The translations under genes and the position numbers were made by a program. Below the pieces are notes generated by a model that was not told the origin of the DNA, made no database searches, and saw only the letters and a program-made list of their open reading frames with translations. A stretch of DNA of 64,000 bases from Pseudomonas sp. ML2-2023-3 (lineage in GTDB: Bacteria > Pseudomonadota > Gammaproteobacteria > Pseudomonadales > Pseudomonadaceae). The stretch covers positions 4,896,001-4,960,000 of the forward strand of contig NZ_CP146343.1 in NCBI RefSeq assembly GCF_037055275.1, written 5' to 3'. Positions 1 through 12,472 of the stretch are shown piece after piece (position 1 is the first letter of the stretch; each line of letters begins with the position of its first letter).

Positions 1-110
1 TGTTCCACACCCTGGACTGGACCGATGGCTGCATCGCAATGAAAAACCACGAAATGCGCGAAGTCTGGAACCTGGTCAAGGACGGCACGATGGTTGAAAT
101 CCGCCCTTAG
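1..110 (+). CDS. L,D-transpeptidase (YkuD family), C-terminal end only
   Basis: Only the last 35 codons lie in the window, read in frame from base 3 to a TAG at 108-110. The peptide contains HTLDWTDGCIAMKN, which matches the end of the YkuD catalytic motif (HGxx-S/T-xGC-I/V-R/A-M-xxxD/E). The Cys of DGCIAM would be the acyl-acceptor residue. Known members cross-link peptidoglycan or attach lipoproteins in the periplasm. The N-terminus, including any signal peptide, is outside the window. A strong terminator follows 20 bases downstream. Confidence 0.8.
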   Translation, partial: FHTLDWTDGCIAMKNHEMREVWNLVKDGTMVEIRP

Positions 111-130
111 CCCCACGCCACGCACATAAC

Positions 131-169
131 AAAAAACCCGCTGACCGTTACCGGTCCAGCGGGTTTTTT
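131..169. terminator. Bidirectional intrinsic terminator
   Basis: A 13-bp stem (AAAAAACCCGCTG at 131-143 pairing with CAGCGGGTTTTTT at 157-169) is flanked by A and T runs. It can therefore stop transcription from both sides. It separates the L,D-transpeptidase gene (+) from the convergent NIF3-like gene (-). Confidence 0.9.
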
Positions 170-182
170 ATACGCATTGCAG

Positions 183-494
183 CTAGAGATCAGCCAAACG
201 CCACACTTCATAAGCGGGCGTTTCATACGGGTGGCTGTGCTTGAGCGCAGCCACCACGTCGTGGACAAGATCGTCTGCGACGACCAGCTCAACTTTCCAT
301 TCCCCGACATATTCGACCTGGCCGGTTTGCCCGATAAACGGCTGACTGCCGTCCAGCGCGCGAAACTGGCCCTGGCCCAAGGTCTGCCAGGCGCAGTGGT
401 CATAATTGCCGATTCGTCCGCCACCGGCGGCGAATACGGCATTTTTGACCACGTCCACGTGGCTTGGGGGAACGAAGAAGCTGAGCTTGTACAT
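183..494 (-). CDS. NIF3/YqfO-like small protein
   Basis: This 103-residue protein resembles the stand-alone CutA/PII-like domain found inserted in NIF3/YqfO proteins. Features used are the N-terminal MYKLSFFVP strand, the central AGGGRIGNYDHC segment and the C-terminal HPYETPAYEVW, where HPYE is typical of the family. The molecular function is unknown. In the family this fold suggests a trimeric ferredoxin-like protein, possibly metal binding. It lies 21 bases downstream of purL on the same strand, so it is probably co-transcribed with it, and it ends at the bidirectional terminator. No strong ribosome site precedes the ATG. Confidence 0.8.
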   Translation of the reverse strand: MYKLSFFVPPSHVDVVKNAVFAAGGGRIGNYDHCAWQTLGQGQFRALDGSQPFIGQTGQVEYVGEWKVELVVADDLVHDVVAALKHSHPYETPAYEVWRLADL

Positions 495-515
495 CGCTTT
501 TAATCTACCCAGCCT

Positions 516-3500
516 TTAATTGACCCAAGCACGAGCGTTACGGAACATGCGCAACCACGGCGCATCTTCGTTCCACTCTTCTGGACGCCACGAGTTCTGC
601 ACGGCGCGGAAGACACGCTCAGGGTGCGGCATCATGATGGTGACACGCCCGTCACTGCTGGTCAGGCCGGTAATCCCGCGCGGCGAGCCGTTCGGGTTGG
701 CCGGGTAGTTTTCAGTGACCTTGCCGTGGTTGTCGACGAAACGCAGCGCCACAGAACCGGACAGATCCGCTTGCAGCATGGCTTCTTCGCTGGCGAACTC
801 GGCATGACCTTCACCGTGAGCAATGGCGATTGGCATGCGCGAACCGGCCATGCCCTGCAGGAAGATCGAGTTCGACTCCTGCACCTGGACCATCGCCACA
901 CGGGCTTCGAACTGCTCGGAGCGGTTGCGCACGAAGTGTGGCCACAGCTCGCTGCCCGGAATCAATTCGCTCAGGTTGGACATCATCTGGCAACCGTTGC
1001 ACACACCCAGGGAGAAGCTGTCGGTACGCTCAAAGAAGCTCTGGAACGCATCACGGGCACGGGCATTGAACAGAGCCGACTTGGCCCAGCCTTCACCGGC
1101 ACCCAGCACGTCTCCGTAGGAGAAACCACCGCAGGCAACCAGGCCCTTGAACTCGTTCAGGTCGACACGGCCGGCCAGAATGTCGCTCATGTGGACGTCG
1201 ATGGCATTGAAGCCGGCGCGATCGAACGCCGCTGCCATTTCAACCTGACCGTTTACACCCTGCTCACGCAGTACGGCCACTTGAGGGCGAATGCCTGTCT
1301 TGATGTACGGCGCGCTGATGTTCTCGTTGACATCAAAGCTCAGCTTGACGCTCAGGCCCGGATTGTCTTCTTCAAGCAACACGGCGAACTCTTGCTCCGC
1401 GCACTCGGCGTTGTCGCGCATACGCTGGATCTGGTAGCTGGTTTCAGCCCACTGACGTTGCAGCAGACGGCGCTGACCTTCAAACACGGTCTCGCCATTG
1501 AACTCGATGCTTACATCGTCACAGTTGCGCGGCTGGCCAATGACCGATACGCAGTCGCCCAAACCGGCAGCGCTGAACTGCGCAAGGATGTCTGCCATGG
1601 AGTCCTGGCGAACCTGGATCACTGCACCCAACTCTTCGTTGAACAGGATCGCAGGAATGTCGGCAGCGGTTTCAGCCAGGCCGTCGAGGACCAGGTTGAC
1701 ACCACAGTGACCGGCAAACGCCATTTCCATCACGCTGGTCAGCAAACCACCGTCGGAACGGTCGTGGTAAGCCAGCAGATGGCCGTCGGCATTCAAGCCC
1801 TGGATCACGGCGAAGAAAGCCTTGAGGTCTTCTGCGTCATCCACGTCGGGAGCCTGTTTACCCAGCTTGCCGTAGGTTTGAGCCAGGATGGAGGCGCCCA
1901 TACGGTTTTGGCCACGACCCAGATCGATCAGAACCAGATCGGTCAGGCCCTTGTCCATGCGCAGCACGGGGGTCAGGGTCTGGCGCACATCGAGCACCGG
2001 GGCAAAACCGGTAACGACCAACGACAGCGGCGAGGTGACCGTCTTGTCAGTACCCTCTTCGCTCCAGCGGGTTTGCATGGACATCGAGTCCTTGCCCACC
2101 GGAATGGTGATGCCCAGCTCAGGGCACAGCTCCATGCCGACCGCTTTAACGGTGTCGTACAGGCGGGCGTCTTCACCCGGGTGACCAGCAGCGGACATCC
2201 AGTTGGCAGACAGCTTGATGTCACTGATCTTGCCGATCCGCGAAGCTGCGATGTTGGTCAGGGTTTCGCCGATCGCCATGCGGCCCGATGCCGGGGCATC
2301 CAGCAGTGCCAGCGGAGTACGCTCGCCCATGGCCATGGCTTCACCGGTGTAGACGTCGAAGCTGGTGGCGGTGACGGCAACGTCAGCCACAGGCACCTGC
2401 CACGGACCCACCATCTGGTCGCGAGCAACCAGGCCGGTGATGGTACGGTCGCCGATGGTGATCAGGAAGCTCTTGCTCGCTACAGCCGGGTGATGCAGGA
2501 CGCGTTCAACACATTCACCGATGTTCAGCGCTGCCGGGTCGAAATCATCGCCCAGCTCTGCTTCACGCACTGCTGAACGGTGCATGCGCGGCGCCTTGCC
2601 CAGCAACACTTCCAGTGGCATGTCCACCGGGTTGTTGCCGAAGTGGCTGTCGGTGACGGTCAGTTGCGGCTCGGCAGTGGCTTCGCCGACGACGGCAAAC
2701 GGGCAACGCTCGCGTTCGCAAATCGCCTGGAAGCGGTCGAAATCTTCGACGCCCACGGCCAGAACGTAACGTTCCTGGGATTCGTTGCTCCAGATTTCGT
2801 GCGGGGCCATGCCCGGCTCGTCGTTTGGAATATTGCGCAGTTCAAAACGACCGCCACGCTCACCGTCGTTCACCAACTCCGGGAAAGCGTTGGACAGACC
2901 GCCCGCACCCACGTCGTGGATGAAGCTGATCGGGTTTTTGTCGCCCAGCTGCCAGCAACGGTCGATCACTTCCTGGCAACGACGTTCCATTTCCGGGTTT
3001 TCGCGCTGAACCGAAGCGAAGTCCAGGTCAGCCGAGCTTGCGCCGGTGGCCATCGAGGAAGCCGCGCCGCCGCCCAGGCCGATCAACATCGCCGGGCCAC
3101 CGAGCACGATCAGCTTGGAGCCAACCGTGATTTCGGCTTTCTGCACGTGTTCGGCGCGGATGTTGCCCATGCCGCCAGCCAGCATGATGGGCTTGTGGTA
3201 ACCACGGACTTCTTCGCCGCGGGGAGTCGTGATGGACTGCTCGAAGGTACGGAAGTAACCGGTCAGGGCCGGACGACCGAATTCGTTGTTGAACGCAGCA
3301 CCGCCCAGAGGGCCTTCGATCATGATGTCCAGCGCGGTAACAATGCGCTCTGGCTTGCCGTACGGCACTTCCCACGGCTGTACAAAGCCTGGGATCTGCA
3401 GGTTGGATACGGTAAAGCCGGTCAGGCCAGCCTTGGGCTTGGCACCACGACCGGTTGCGCCTTCGTCACGAATCTCGCCACCGGAACCGGTCGCAGCACC

Positions 3501-4412
3501 CGGGAACGGGGCGATTGCGGTTGGGTGGTTGTGAGTTTCGACCTTCATCAGGATGTGTACAGGCTCCTGCACCGCGCCGTACTGGCGGGTTTCAGGGTCC
3601 GGGAAGAAACGCCCGGCAACACTGCCTACGATGACCGAAGCGTTGTCCTTATAAGCAGACAGAACGCCCTCGCTGTGCATCACGTAGGTGTTCTTGATCA
3701 TGCCAAACAGGCTTTTGTCCTGGCTCTGGCCGTCAATATCCCAACTGGCGTTGAAGATCTTGTGACGGCAATGCTCGGAGTTGGCCTGGGCAAACATCAT
3801 CAGTTCGATGTCGTGCGGGTTGCGACCCAAACCATTGAAGGCGTTGACCAGATAGTCGATTTCGTCTTCAGCCAGTGCCAGACCCAACTCGACGTTGGCT
3901 TTTTCCAGCGCGGCGCGACCGCCACCCAGCACGTCAATCGCTGTCAGCGGCTTGGGCTCGGCGTGACTGAACAGACCGCTGGCCTGCTCGAGATTACCCA
4001 GCACGATTTGCGTCATGCGGTCATGCAGTGCAGCACCAATCAGCTCGGCATCAGCGTCGCTGAACTGGCCAGCCACGTAGAACGCAATGCCTCGCTCCAG
4101 GCGCTGGACTTTAGCCAGGCCACAGTTGCGGGCAATGTCGCTGGCCTTGCTGGACCAGGGGGAAATGGTGCCAAACCGCGGCAACACCAGGAACAGTCGG
4201 CCGCTCGGCTCTTGGACCGGTACGCTTGGACCGTACTTCAGGAGACGAGCCAGTACCTGCTGTTCATCGCTGGTCAGCTCACCGGTCGTTTCGGCAAAGT
4301 GGGCGAATTCAGCATACAAACCAGTGACAGCCGGAACCTTCAGGCTCAGTTGTACAAGGAGTTTGCTGTGGCGAAAGGCAGAAAGGGCAGGAGCGCCGCG
4401 CAGGATCAACAT
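516..4412 (-). CDS. purL: Phosphoribosylformylglycinamidine synthase (FGAR amidotransferase)
   Basis: This 1298-residue enzyme converts FGAR, glutamine and ATP to FGAM in de novo purine synthesis (cytoplasm). It is the long single-chain proteobacterial form: an N-terminal PurS-like domain, two AIRS-type synthase halves (motifs around [22 protein letters not shown] and HDRSDGGL), and a C-terminal class I glutaminase. The glutaminase has its nucleophile in [10 protein letters not shown] and later HGEGH and PHPERVF motifs. The frame stays open to 4505, but the ATG at 4412 begins the conserved [11 protein letters not shown] sequence and gives the usual family length, so it is chosen. The gene is divergent from mltF across 285 bases. 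Confidence 0.97.
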   Translation of the reverse strand: MLILRGAPALSAFRHSKLLVQLSLKVPAVTGLYAEFAHFAETTGELTSDEQQVLARLLKYGPSVPVQEPSGRLFLVLPRFGTISPWSSKASDIARNCGLAKVQRLERGIAFYVAGQFSDADAELIGAALHDRMTQIVLGNLEQASGLFSHAEPKPLTAIDVLGGGRAALEKANVELGLALAEDEIDYLVNAFNGLGRNPHDIELMMFAQANSEHCRHKIFNASWDIDGQSQDKSLFGMIKNTYVMHSEGVLSAYKDNASVIVGSVAGRFFPDPETRQYGAVQEPVHILMKVETHNHPTAIAPFPGAATGSGGEIRDEGATGRGAKPKAGLTGFTVSNLQIPGFVQPWEVPYGKPERIVTALDIMIEGPLGGAAFNNEFGRPALTGYFRTFEQSITTPRGEEVRGYHKPIMLAGGMGNIRAEHVQKAEITVGSKLIVLGGPAMLIGLGGGAASSMATGASSADLDFASVQRENPEMERRCQEVIDRCWQLGDKNPISFIHDVGAGGLSNAFPELVNDGERGGRFELRNIPNDEPGMAPHEIWSNESQERYVLAVGVEDFDRFQAICERERCPFAVVGEATAEPQLTVTDSHFGNNPVDMPLEVLLGKAPRMHRSAVREAELGDDFDPAALNIGECVERVLHHPAVASKSFLITIGDRTITGLVARDQMVGPWQVPVADVAVTATSFDVYTGEAMAMGERTPLALLDAPASGRMAIGETLTNIAASRIGKISDIKLSANWMSAAGHPGEDARLYDTVKAVGMELCPELGITIPVGKDSMSMQTRWSEEGTDKTVTSPLSLVVTGFAPVLDVRQTLTPVLRMDKGLTDLVLIDLGRGQNRMGASILAQTYGKLGKQAPDVDDAEDLKAFFAVIQGLNADGHLLAYHDRSDGGLLTSVMEMAFAGHCGVNLVLDGLAETAADIPAILFNEELGAVIQVRQDSMADILAQFSAAGLGDCVSVIGQPRNCDDVSIEFNGETVFEGQRRLLQRQWAETSYQIQRMRDNAECAEQEFAVLLEEDNPGLSVKLSFDVNENISAPYIKTGIRPQVAVLREQGVNGQVEMAAAFDRAGFNAIDVHMSDILAGRVDLNEFKGLVACGGFSYGDVLGAGEGWAKSALFNARARDAFQSFFERTDSFSLGVCNGCQMMSNLSELIPGSELWPHFVRNRSEQFEARVAMVQVQESNSIFLQGMAGSRMPIAIAHGEGHAEFASEEAMLQADLSGSVALRFVDNHGKVTENYPANPNGSPRGITGLTSSDGRVTIMMPHPERVFRAVQNSWRPEEWNEDAPWLRMFRNARAWVN

Positions 4413-4646
4413 CTTCGGGACAGCCTCGGGAGGGGTATGCTTTGAGGCCCGGCATTCTAGCCTAAACCGTTCGCCTCGGCACCCGAAACGGTACACCTGA
4501 CGCACACCAGACGTCGCTAATCGACCAAACCCTTATTCTTTATAGCTATCAGCCGCTTCAGAGATGGTCTTTTATGATCTTTAGACAGTGACCCGACCCC
4601 CATTCCACAGGGGTTTCAGGGTTTTTTGCAGCCAATATCAGAATGA

Positions 4647-6155
<1,509 letters not shown>

Positions 6156-6170
6156 AGCGATTCATGTGCC

Positions 6171-6261
6171 GTAGTCGCTGCCGAGGAACGAAGGCTGCGA
6201 GCTTTATCGCGATGCTCGTAAAATCAAGAGCTCGCAGCCTTCGTTCCTCGACAGCGACTAC
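6171..6261. repeat. REP doublet, GTAGTCGCTGCCG family (copy 1)
   Basis: An inverted pair: GTAGTCGCTGCCGAGGAACG at the left end and its near-complement, ending CGACAGCGACTAC, at the right. The arms are about 33 bp around a short AT-richer centre. It sits between the convergent ends of mltF and pdxJ. Related copies are at 21520, 54241 and 63258. Confidence 0.9.
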
Positions 6262-6291
6262 GGGTCAGTATCAGATCCGCACCTGATCTAC

Positions 6292-7035
6292 TTAAACCTT
6301 AGCAGCAGCCACTATCAGCGCTTTCATCTCGGCCACAGCAGATCTGAAGCCCACGAACAACGCATGCGCCACCAGCGCATGGCCAATGTTCAACTCGTTA
6401 ATCCCCTTGATTGCCGCTACCGCTTCCACGTTGTGGTAGTGCAAGCCGTGGCCGGCGTTGACGATCAACCCCTGGGCCAGACCAAACGCCACCCCCTGTG
6501 CCACGCGCTGCAACTCTTCAGCGACGTCGGAAGGGGTTTGCGCGTCGGCATAGCGGCCAGTGTGCAGTTCGATAGCAGGTGCACCGACACGCCTTGACGC
6601 TTCAATCTGACGCTCGTCCGCATCGATGAACAGCGACACTTCACAACCGATTTTGGCCAGACGCTCGACAGCGGCTTTGATCCGCGCCTCTTGCCCGGCT
6701 ACATCCAGACCACCTTCAGTGGTCAGCTCCTGACGGGTTTCGGGCACCAGGCAGATATGAGCCGGGCGAATGTGCTCGGCAAATACCATCATTTCTTCAG
6801 TCACGCCCATTTCGAAGTTCATGCGCGTTTGCAGCACGTCCTTGAGCAGCAGCACATCACGCTCTTGAATGTGCCGACGGTCTTCGCGCAGATGTACGGT
6901 GATGCCGTCGGCGCCCGCCTCTTCGGCGTCCAGCGCAGCCTTGACCGGGTCAGGGTAACGCGTGCCGCGAGCCTGACGCAGCGTGGCTACGTGGTCGATG
7001 TTCACGCCGAGAAGAATGCGATTGCTTTGGGTCAC
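6292..7035 (-). CDS. pdxJ: Pyridoxine 5'-phosphate synthase
   Basis: This 247-residue enzyme condenses 1-deoxyxylulose 5-phosphate with 3-amino-2-oxopropyl phosphate to make pyridoxine 5'-phosphate, the last ring-forming step of the DXP-dependent B6 pathway. Diagnostic segments are [16 protein letters not shown] at the N-terminus, [16 protein letters not shown], the ELHTGRYA segment, and the phosphate-binding [10 protein letters not shown] near residue 200. Length is normal. It is the last gene of the lepA-lepB-rnc-era-recO-pdxJ run and lies 50 bases after recO. Confidence 0.97.
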   Translation of the reverse strand: MTQSNRILLGVNIDHVATLRQARGTRYPDPVKAALDAEEAGADGITVHLREDRRHIQERDVLLLKDVLQTRMNFEMGVTEEMMVFAEHIRPAHICLVPETRQELTTEGGLDVAGQEARIKAAVERLAKIGCEVSLFIDADERQIEASRRVGAPAIELHTGRYADAQTPSDVAEELQRVAQGVAFGLAQGLIVNAGHGLHYHNVEAVAAIKGINELNIGHALVAHALFVGFRSAVAEMKALIVAAAKV

Positions 7036-7085
7036 TGGGGCTCTCCTGAAGAGTTGACGATTCGGCGCACAGCATACCGGTCTAT

Positions 7086-7775
7086 TCAGGGCTTGCGAAA
7101 CAACTCGCGACTGGCCAGGGGCTTGCCAGCCAAATGCACGGCCAGTGCCTGACGCATCAGGCGCTTGGCAGCAGACAAGGCGCCAGGAACGGTCCAGTCA
7201 GCCTCGGCCATCCCGTGCAGTTCTGCGCCATGAAACAGTCCGGGCTGCACCAGATAAATCCGCTCAAGCCCCGCATCTACCTGCAACCGATACATGCCAT
7301 CAGCCGCCACCGGCTCGCCGTGAATGTCATGAGCCAGGGAAAAGCCATAGCCCAAATCGTCCAGCAAGCGCCACTCGAACGCCCGCAGCAGTGGCTCCAG
7401 CGGTCGCCCTTCAGCCAATGCCAAAAGCGTTGCCGCATAGTGGTCGAAGACCGCCGGATGAGGGTCTTCGGCAGGCAAAAGCCGCACCAGCAGTTCGTTG
7501 AGATAAAGACCGCTGAACAGCGCTTCGCCATTGAGCCAGGTAGAGATACCCGCGCTCTCCATGCGCCCTACGTTTTTCAACTCGCCCCGCCCGCGAAACT
7601 CGATTTCCAGCGGGACAAAGGGCCTGGCCAACGAGCCCGCCTTGCCCCGCGCACTGCGCAACACTGCCCGCAGGCGACCTTGAGGCGTGATGAAATCCAC
7701 CAGAGCGCTGGTCTCACGATAGGGACGACTGTGCAGGACGTAGGCGAGTTGGGCTGTGGGGGCTTTGCTGGACAT
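7086..7775 (-). CDS. recO: DNA repair protein RecO
   Basis: This 229-residue protein of the RecFOR pathway loads RecA onto SSB-coated single-stranded DNA. The N-terminal OB-fold region ([25 protein letters not shown]) is characteristic, as is the following helical domain with [21 protein letters not shown]. The zinc-binding cysteines of some RecO proteins are not evident here, as is common in gammaproteobacteria. It sits between era and pdxJ, in the conserved Pseudomonas order. Confidence 0.95.
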   Translation of the reverse strand: MSSKAPTAQLAYVLHSRPYRETSALVDFITPQGRLRAVLRSARGKAGSLARPFVPLEIEFRGRGELKNVGRMESAGISTWLNGEALFSGLYLNELLVRLLPAEDPHPAVFDHYAATLLALAEGRPLEPLLRAFEWRLLDDLGYGFSLAHDIHGEPVAADGMYRLQVDAGLERIYLVQPGLFHGAELHGMAEADWTVPGALSAAKRLMRQALAVHLAGKPLASRELFRKP

Positions 7776-7831
7776 GGAACTCAGCTATCTCAGAAGGCAA
7801 ACACTGCCAGGAAGAACAGCACAAAACCAAA

Positions 7832-7853
7832 GTGGGAGCGGCGGTGCTCCCAC
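7832..7853. repeat. Small inverted repeat related to the REP element
   Basis: GTGGGAGC and GCTCCCAC form 8-bp arms around six bases, between era and recO. The outer arm is the same GTGGGAGC that opens the large REP doublets elsewhere in the window. It looks like a collapsed doublet that has lost its middle. Confidence 0.6.
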
Positions 7854-7870
7854 AGGGGGTAGTGCCGTGC

Positions 7871-8773
7871 TTACAGGTCGCCGTAGCCCAGGGAACGCAG
7901 GGCGCGTTCGTCGTCGGACCAGCCGCCTTTGACTTTAACCCACAGGTTCAGCATGACCTTGGAGTCGAACAGCAGCTCCATGTCCTTGCGCGCTTCGGTG
8001 CCGATGCGCTTGATACGCTCGCCCTTGTCGCCAATGATGATTTTCTTCTGACCGTCACGCTCAACCAGAATCAAGGCATGGATATGCAGGGTTTTGCCCT
8101 GCTGCTTGAACTCTTCGATTTCGACAGTGATCTGGTACGGCAGCTCGGCGCCCATCTGGCGCATGATTTTTTCGCGCACCAACTCGGCAGCCAGGAAGCG
8201 GCTGCTGCGGTCAGTGATCTGGTCTTCCGGGAAGAAGTGATCGTTTTCCGGCAGGTGATCGGCGATCACGCGCTCCAGGGCTTCAAGGTTGTGACCATGC
8301 TGAGCGGAGATCGGAATGATCTGGGCGTTCGGCAGTTGCTCCTGAAGCCAGCTCAGGTGCGGCATCAACTCGGCCTTGTCTTCGATGCGGTCGGTCTTGT
8401 TCAGCGCTACGATCAGCGGTCCGGTCACATACTGCACACGCTCCAGCACCATCTGATCTTCGTCGGTCCACTTGGTGCGGTCGACAACGAAGATCACTAC
8501 GTCGACGTCTTTCAACGCCGCCGAAGCGGTTTTGTTCATGTAGCGGTTAAGGGCCTTTTCGCCGCCCTTGTGCATGCCCGGGGTATCAACGTAGACCGCT
8601 TGCACGTTGCCTTCGGTCTTGATGCCCAGCATGTTGTGACGGGTGGTCTGGGGTTTGCGCGAAGTGATCGCCAGCTTTTGACCCAGAATGTGGTTCAGCA
8701 GTGTGGATTTACCCACGTTTGGTCGACCAACAATGGCAACGTAGCCACAGCGAGTTGCAGTTGTATCAGTCAT
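7871..8773 (-). CDS. era: Ribosome-assembly GTPase Era
   Basis: This 300-residue GTPase binds 16S rRNA during 30S maturation. The G domain has GRPNVGKST (G1, about residues 16-24), DTPGMHKG (G3) and NKTD (G4). The C-terminal KH domain contains [17 protein letters not shown]. The start at 8773 ([10 protein letters not shown]) is preferred over an in-frame codon at 8791. It overlaps the rnc stop by eight bases and has a GGAG-type ribosome site, which suggests translational coupling. Confidence 0.96.
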   Translation of the reverse strand: MTDTTATRCGYVAIVGRPNVGKSTLLNHILGQKLAITSRKPQTTRHNMLGIKTEGNVQAVYVDTPGMHKGGEKALNRYMNKTASAALKDVDVVIFVVDRTKWTDEDQMVLERVQYVTGPLIVALNKTDRIEDKAELMPHLSWLQEQLPNAQIIPISAQHGHNLEALERVIADHLPENDHFFPEDQITDRSSRFLAAELVREKIMRQMGAELPYQITVEIEEFKQQGKTLHIHALILVERDGQKKIIIGDKGERIKRIGTEARKDMELLFDSKVMLNLWVKVKGGWSDDERALRSLGYGDL

Positions 8774-9455
8774 GGCCATTCTCCACGCCAAGGGCTATCA
8801 GTGCTGCGGCGGCCGCTACCTGTTCGGCAATACGACGACTCACACCCTGACCTCGGCTTTTTTCATTCAATAGGGCAATTTCGCACTCAACGAAGAACGT
8901 GCGGCAATGCGGTTCGCCCTGGATATCTACCACTTCGTAACGCGGCAGATCGCAGGCACGCGACTGCAAGAACTCTTGCAGACGGGTCTTTGGATCTTTA
9001 TTGGTGTCGACCAGGGTCAACGTCTCGAACTCGCTGGCAAGCCAGGCCAGTACACGGTCACGGGCGGCGTCCATGCCCGCATCCAGGTAAATGGCGCCAA
9101 TCAGCGCTTCAAGGGCATCAGCCAGGATCGATTCGCGGCGAAAACCACCGCTTTTGAGCTCACCCGAGCCCAGGCGCAGGTACTCGCCCAACTCAAAACC
9201 ACGGGCCAGTACGGCCAGGGTTTCGCCTTTTACCAGGCGTGCGCGCAGACGCGACAACTGGCCTTCTCGGGCCAACGGGAAGCGGTCAAACAGTGCTTCA
9301 CCGGCAACAAAATTGAGAATGGCATCACCCAGGAACTCAAGGCGCTCGTTATTGCGCCCCGCGAAACTGCGGTGTGTCAGGGCCAGAATCATCAGTTCCT
9401 GGTCTTTGAAGGTGTAGCCGAGCTGACGCTCTAAACGTTCTAAAGAAAAACTCAC
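8766..9455 (-). CDS. rnc: Ribonuclease III
   Basis: This 229-residue double-strand-specific endonuclease processes rRNA and mRNA. The signature [12 protein letters not shown] (about residues 37-48) carries the metal-binding acidic residues, with further catalytic residues in [15 protein letters not shown]-terminal dsRNA-binding domain covers about residues 155-225. The start codon is GTG at 9455. It overlaps by GTGA the stop codon of the degenerate DUF4845 remnant, preserving the old gene junction. Confidence 0.96.
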   Translation of the reverse strand: MSFSLERLERQLGYTFKDQELMILALTHRSFAGRNNERLEFLGDAILNFVAGEALFDRFPLAREGQLSRLRARLVKGETLAVLARGFELGEYLRLGSGELKSGGFRRESILADALEALIGAIYLDAGMDAARDRVLAWLASEFETLTLVDTNKDPKTRLQEFLQSRACDLPRYEVVDIQGEPHCRTFFVECEIALLNEKSRGQGVSRRIAEQVAAAAALIALGVENGHD

Positions 9456-9619
9456 GATTTACCCACGCTGAGTTCGTGGCCGAATGTCACCACCGGACCG
9501 ATATTAGGGATCAGTGATGTTCGTTTATCGCATAGCAAATGGACAGGGAACAGGCTGTTCGCCGCCGTCACACTTAACGCTTTGTTCAAATCCACATCCT
9601 GAATACTCAGGCATACGAC
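9452..9619 (-). pseudogene. Degenerate C-terminal remnant of the DUF4845 gene
   Basis: A 55-codon open stretch runs from just after an in-frame TAA (9620-9622) to a TGA at 9452-9454. It reads ...SIQDVDLNKALSVTAAN... and ends ...[13 protein letters not shown]. In other Pseudomonas a roughly 120-residue DUF4845 protein sits between lepB and rnc. My recollection of its C-terminal half (DLDLNKAL, then a VxF-D-HEL-like end) fits this reading. No start codon, membrane anchor or N-terminal half is present, because lepB ends at 9674. I infer that the gene has decayed; the reading frame is seen directly, and the family assignment rests on memory of the homologues. Confidence 0.7.
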
Positions 9620-9643
9620 TTATTCGTACACCTGAAAAGCATT

Positions 9644-9671
9644 CGGCGCTGTTATTAACAGCGCCGTTTTT
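9644..9671. terminator. Perfect hairpin downstream of lepB
   Basis: CGGCGCTGTTA (9644-9654) pairs with TAACAGCGCCG (9656-9666). On the plus strand the stem is followed directly by T residues, as in an ideal intrinsic terminator, but no plus-strand gene ends here. On the minus strand it begins seven bases after the lepB stop and is followed by AATGCTTTT, so it may act as a partial terminator or attenuator between lepB and rnc. Confidence 0.65.
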
Positions 9672-9673
9672 GG

Positions 9674-10528
9674 CTACTTGATCAGACCAACCCGCGAGAA
9701 GTTCGGCAGGTTGCTCGCCTTGGGCTCCGGCCAGCTCATCCAAACAGCGAAGGCCTTGCCGACAATGTTCTTGTCGGGGACCATGCCCAGCTCGTCTTTG
9801 GGAATGTTCGGATCATCCCAGTAACGGCTGTCGTTCGAATTGTCGCGATTGTCGCCCATCATGAAGTAATGCCCGGCCGGAACCGTCCACTCCTTGTCAG
9901 GCGGCGCACGATAGCGGCTCATTTCCTTGCGGATCATGTGCTCGACTTCGCCCAGCTTCTCTTTGTACAACTCGGCACTGCCCAGGGTGCCAGCTTCGAC
10001 ACCCACCAATTGCTCGGCTACCGGCTTGTCGTTGACATAGAGATGCTTGTCGCTGGTGTAGCGAATCTTGTCGCCCGGCAGACCCACTACACGCTTGATG
10101 TAGTTGACTGTCGGATCGCTTGGGTAACGAAACACCATCACATCGCCCCGCTTCGGATCACCCACTTCGATGATTTTCGTGTCCAGTACCGGCAAGCGGA
10201 TCCCGTACGAAAATTTATTCACCAAAATGAAGTCGCCCACATCCAGGGTCGGCTTCATCGAACCGGACGGGATCTGGAACGGCTCAACCAGAAACGAACG
10301 CAGCACCAGTACGATGAACAACACCGGGAAGAACGACTTGCCGTATTCAACCAGCAGCGGTTCCTTGTTGAGCTTTTCGACTACCTGCATATCAACCGGA
10401 GTAACACTGGCTTGATAGTTGGCAATGGCCTTGCGCCGGCGAGGAGCCAGGAAGACCAAATCGAGCAGCGCCAGCAAACCGCACACGGCAACAGCAATGA
10501 CCAGCAACAGCGGGAAATTTAGTGACAT
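9674..10528 (-). CDS. lepB: Signal peptidase I
   Basis: This 284-residue inner-membrane serine protease removes signal peptides. There are two membrane segments (about residues 6-28 and 62-80) and a basic RRRK stretch between them. The catalytic Ser90 is in IPSGSMKPTL, the general-base Lys145 is in NYIKRVVGLPGD, and the family signature GDNRDNSNDSRYW follows. It starts five bases after lepA ends, so the two are co-transcribed. Confidence 0.97.
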   Translation of the reverse strand: MSLNFPLLLVIAVAVCGLLALLDLVFLAPRRRKAIANYQASVTPVDMQVVEKLNKEPLLVEYGKSFFPVLFIVLVLRSFLVEPFQIPSGSMKPTLDVGDFILVNKFSYGIRLPVLDTKIIEVGDPKRGDVMVFRYPSDPTVNYIKRVVGLPGDKIRYTSDKHLYVNDKPVAEQLVGVEAGTLGSAELYKEKLGEVEHMIRKEMSRYRAPPDKEWTVPAGHYFMMGDNRDNSNDSRYWDDPNIPKDELGMVPDKNIVGKAFAVWMSWPEPKASNLPNFSRVGLIK

Positions 10529-10533
10529 AGGAC

Positions 10534-12333
10534 CTAGCTATCCAACCTGAGCACTGCAAGGAAGGCTTCTTGTGGAATTTCCACGTTACCCACTTGCTTC
10601 ATGCGTTTTTTACCGGCTTTCTGCTTTTCCAACAGCTTGCGCTTACGGCTAACGTCACCACCGTAGCATTTGGCCAGTACGTTTTTTCGGAGCGCTTTAA
10701 CAGACGAGCGCGCAATGATTTGGCCGCCAATAGCAGCCTGAATTGCCACATCGAACATCTGACGCGGAATCAGCTCTTTCATCTTCTCGGTCAACGCACG
10801 CCCTTTGTAGTGAGCGTTGTCGCGGTGAACAATCAGTGCCAGAGCATCAACTTTCTCGCCGTTGATCAGTACATCGAGCTTGACCAGATTGGCCGACTGA
10901 TAACGGTTGAAATGGTAATCAAGCGAAGCATAGCCGCGACTGGTGGATTTGAGACGGTCGAAGAAGTCCAGAACCACTTCGTTCATCGGCAAATCGTAGG
11001 TCACTTGCACCTGAGAACCCAGGAACAACATGTCGTGCTGAACGCCGCGCTTTTCAATGCACAGGGTAATGACGTTACCCAGGTGCTCTTGAGGCACAAG
11101 GATATTGGCGCGCACGATTGGCTCGCGAATGTCTTCAATCGAAGAGACGTCTGGTAGCTTGGACGGGTTGTCGACGTAAATCGTTTCGCCCGTCTTGAGC
11201 AGCAGTTCGAAAATTACGGTTGGGGCCGTGGTGATCAGGTCCAGGTCGTACTCGCGCTCAAGGCGCTCCTGGATGATCTCCATGTGCAACATGCCCAGGA
11301 AGCCGCAACGGAAGCCGAAGCCCAGTGCATCGGAGCTTTCCGGGGTGTACTGCAGCGACGAATCGTTCAGCGTGAGCTTTTGCAGGGCTTCGCGGAAGTC
11401 TTCGAAGTCGTCAGAGCTGACCGGGAACAGACCCGCGTAAACCTGAGGCTGGATACGCTTGAAACCTGGCAGTACGTCGACGTCAGGCGTCGTGCTCAAG
11501 GTCAGGGTATCGCCCACTGGCGCACCGTGAATGTCCTTGATGCCGGCAATGATGAAGCCTACTTCACCGGCCTTCAGGTCAGTGGTAGCCGTGTGCTTGG
11601 GGTTGAACACACCCACGCTGTCTACCAGGTGCATCTTGCCGGTGGACTTGACCAGGATCTTGTCGCCCTTTTTCACGCGGCCGTGGCGCACGCGAACCAG
11701 GGACACAACGCCCAGGTAGTTGTCGAACCAGGAGTCGATGATCAACGCTTGCAGCGGATCTTCGTAGTTACCGGTTGGCGCAGGAATGGTGTGCACCAGG
11801 CGCTCAAGCACTTCGTCGACGCCCAGGCCGGTTTTGGCGCTGCAGGTCACGGCATCAGTGGCATCAATGCCAATGATTTTTTCGATTTCTTCCTTCACGC
11901 GATCAGGATCGGCCTGCGGCAGGTCGATCTTGTTCAGCACCGGCATGACCTCAAGGCCCTGCTCGATGGCGGTGTAGCAGTTGGCAACGGACTGGGCTTC
12001 TACGCCCTGCCCCGCATCGACTACCAGCAAGGCACCTTCACAGGCTGCCAGGGAACGGCTGACTTCGTAGGTGAAGTCGACGTGTCCCGGCGTATCAATG
12101 AAGTTCAATTGATAGGTAATGCCGTCTTTGGCCGTGTAATACAAGGTGACGCTGTGGGCCTTGATAGTGATCCCGCGCTCACGCTCGAGGTCCATGGAGT
12201 CCAGTACCTGGGCTTCCATTTCGCGGGCACTCAGGCCACCGCACATCTGGATGAAGCGATCGGCCAGCGTCGACTTGCCATGGTCAATGTGGGCGATGAT
12301 GGAGAAATTGCGGATATGACTCAAATCACTCAC
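10534..12333 (-). CDS. lepA: Elongation factor 4 (LepA)
   Basis: This 599-residue translational GTPase acts on the ribosome and influences initiation and back-translocation. It has the G1 motif [27 protein letters not shown] and NKIDLPQAD, then domains related to EF-G. The unique LepA C-terminal domain includes [29 protein letters not shown]. Length is typical. It is the first gene of the lepA-lepB-rnc-era-recO-pdxJ run. In P. aeruginosa it follows mucD, but here the upstream gene is lptG, with a terminator between, so it probably has its own promoter in 12334-12441. Confidence 0.98.
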   Translation of the reverse strand: MSDLSHIRNFSIIAHIDHGKSTLADRFIQMCGGLSAREMEAQVLDSMDLERERGITIKAHSVTLYYTAKDGITYQLNFIDTPGHVDFTYEVSRSLAACEGALLVVDAGQGVEAQSVANCYTAIEQGLEVMPVLNKIDLPQADPDRVKEEIEKIIGIDATDAVTCSAKTGLGVDEVLERLVHTIPAPTGNYEDPLQALIIDSWFDNYLGVVSLVRVRHGRVKKGDKILVKSTGKMHLVDSVGVFNPKHTATTDLKAGEVGFIIAGIKDIHGAPVGDTLTLSTTPDVDVLPGFKRIQPQVYAGLFPVSSDDFEDFREALQKLTLNDSSLQYTPESSDALGFGFRCGFLGMLHMEIIQERLEREYDLDLITTAPTVIFELLLKTGETIYVDNPSKLPDVSSIEDIREPIVRANILVPQEHLGNVITLCIEKRGVQHDMLFLGSQVQVTYDLPMNEVVLDFFDRLKSTSRGYASLDYHFNRYQSANLVKLDVLINGEKVDALALIVHRDNAHYKGRALTEKMKELIPRQMFDVAIQAAIGGQIIARSSVKALRKNVLAKCYGGDVSRKRKLLEKQKAGKKRMKQVGNVEIPQEAFLAVLRLDS

Positions 12334-12441
12334 GGGTCAACACTCAAAAAAGTCGCAGGCAGACTGCCCGCCGAAAAATAGCCGGGAATTGTACCTGATC
12401 CTCTCGCCAAGCGTCACGTTCACAGGCCAATGGACACCTAC

Positions 12442-12472
12442 AAAAAAGCCCCTATCGCGAGATAGAGGCTCT
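12442..12472 (-). terminator. Intrinsic terminator after lptG
   Basis: Read on the minus strand, AGCCTCTATC pairs with GATAGGGGCT and is followed by a run of six T. It begins about 22 bases after the lptG stop and insulates the lptFG operon from lepA, which is transcribed in the same direction. Confidence 0.85.

Noticed and set aside
624..2576. 650-codon open frame on the plus strand opposite purL
   Set aside because: It is a mirror of the high-GC purL coding sequence, has no recognisable domain, and starts without a ribosome site. The same applies to the long frames at 2580-4445, 17981-19165, 27754-29397 and 32740-34383.
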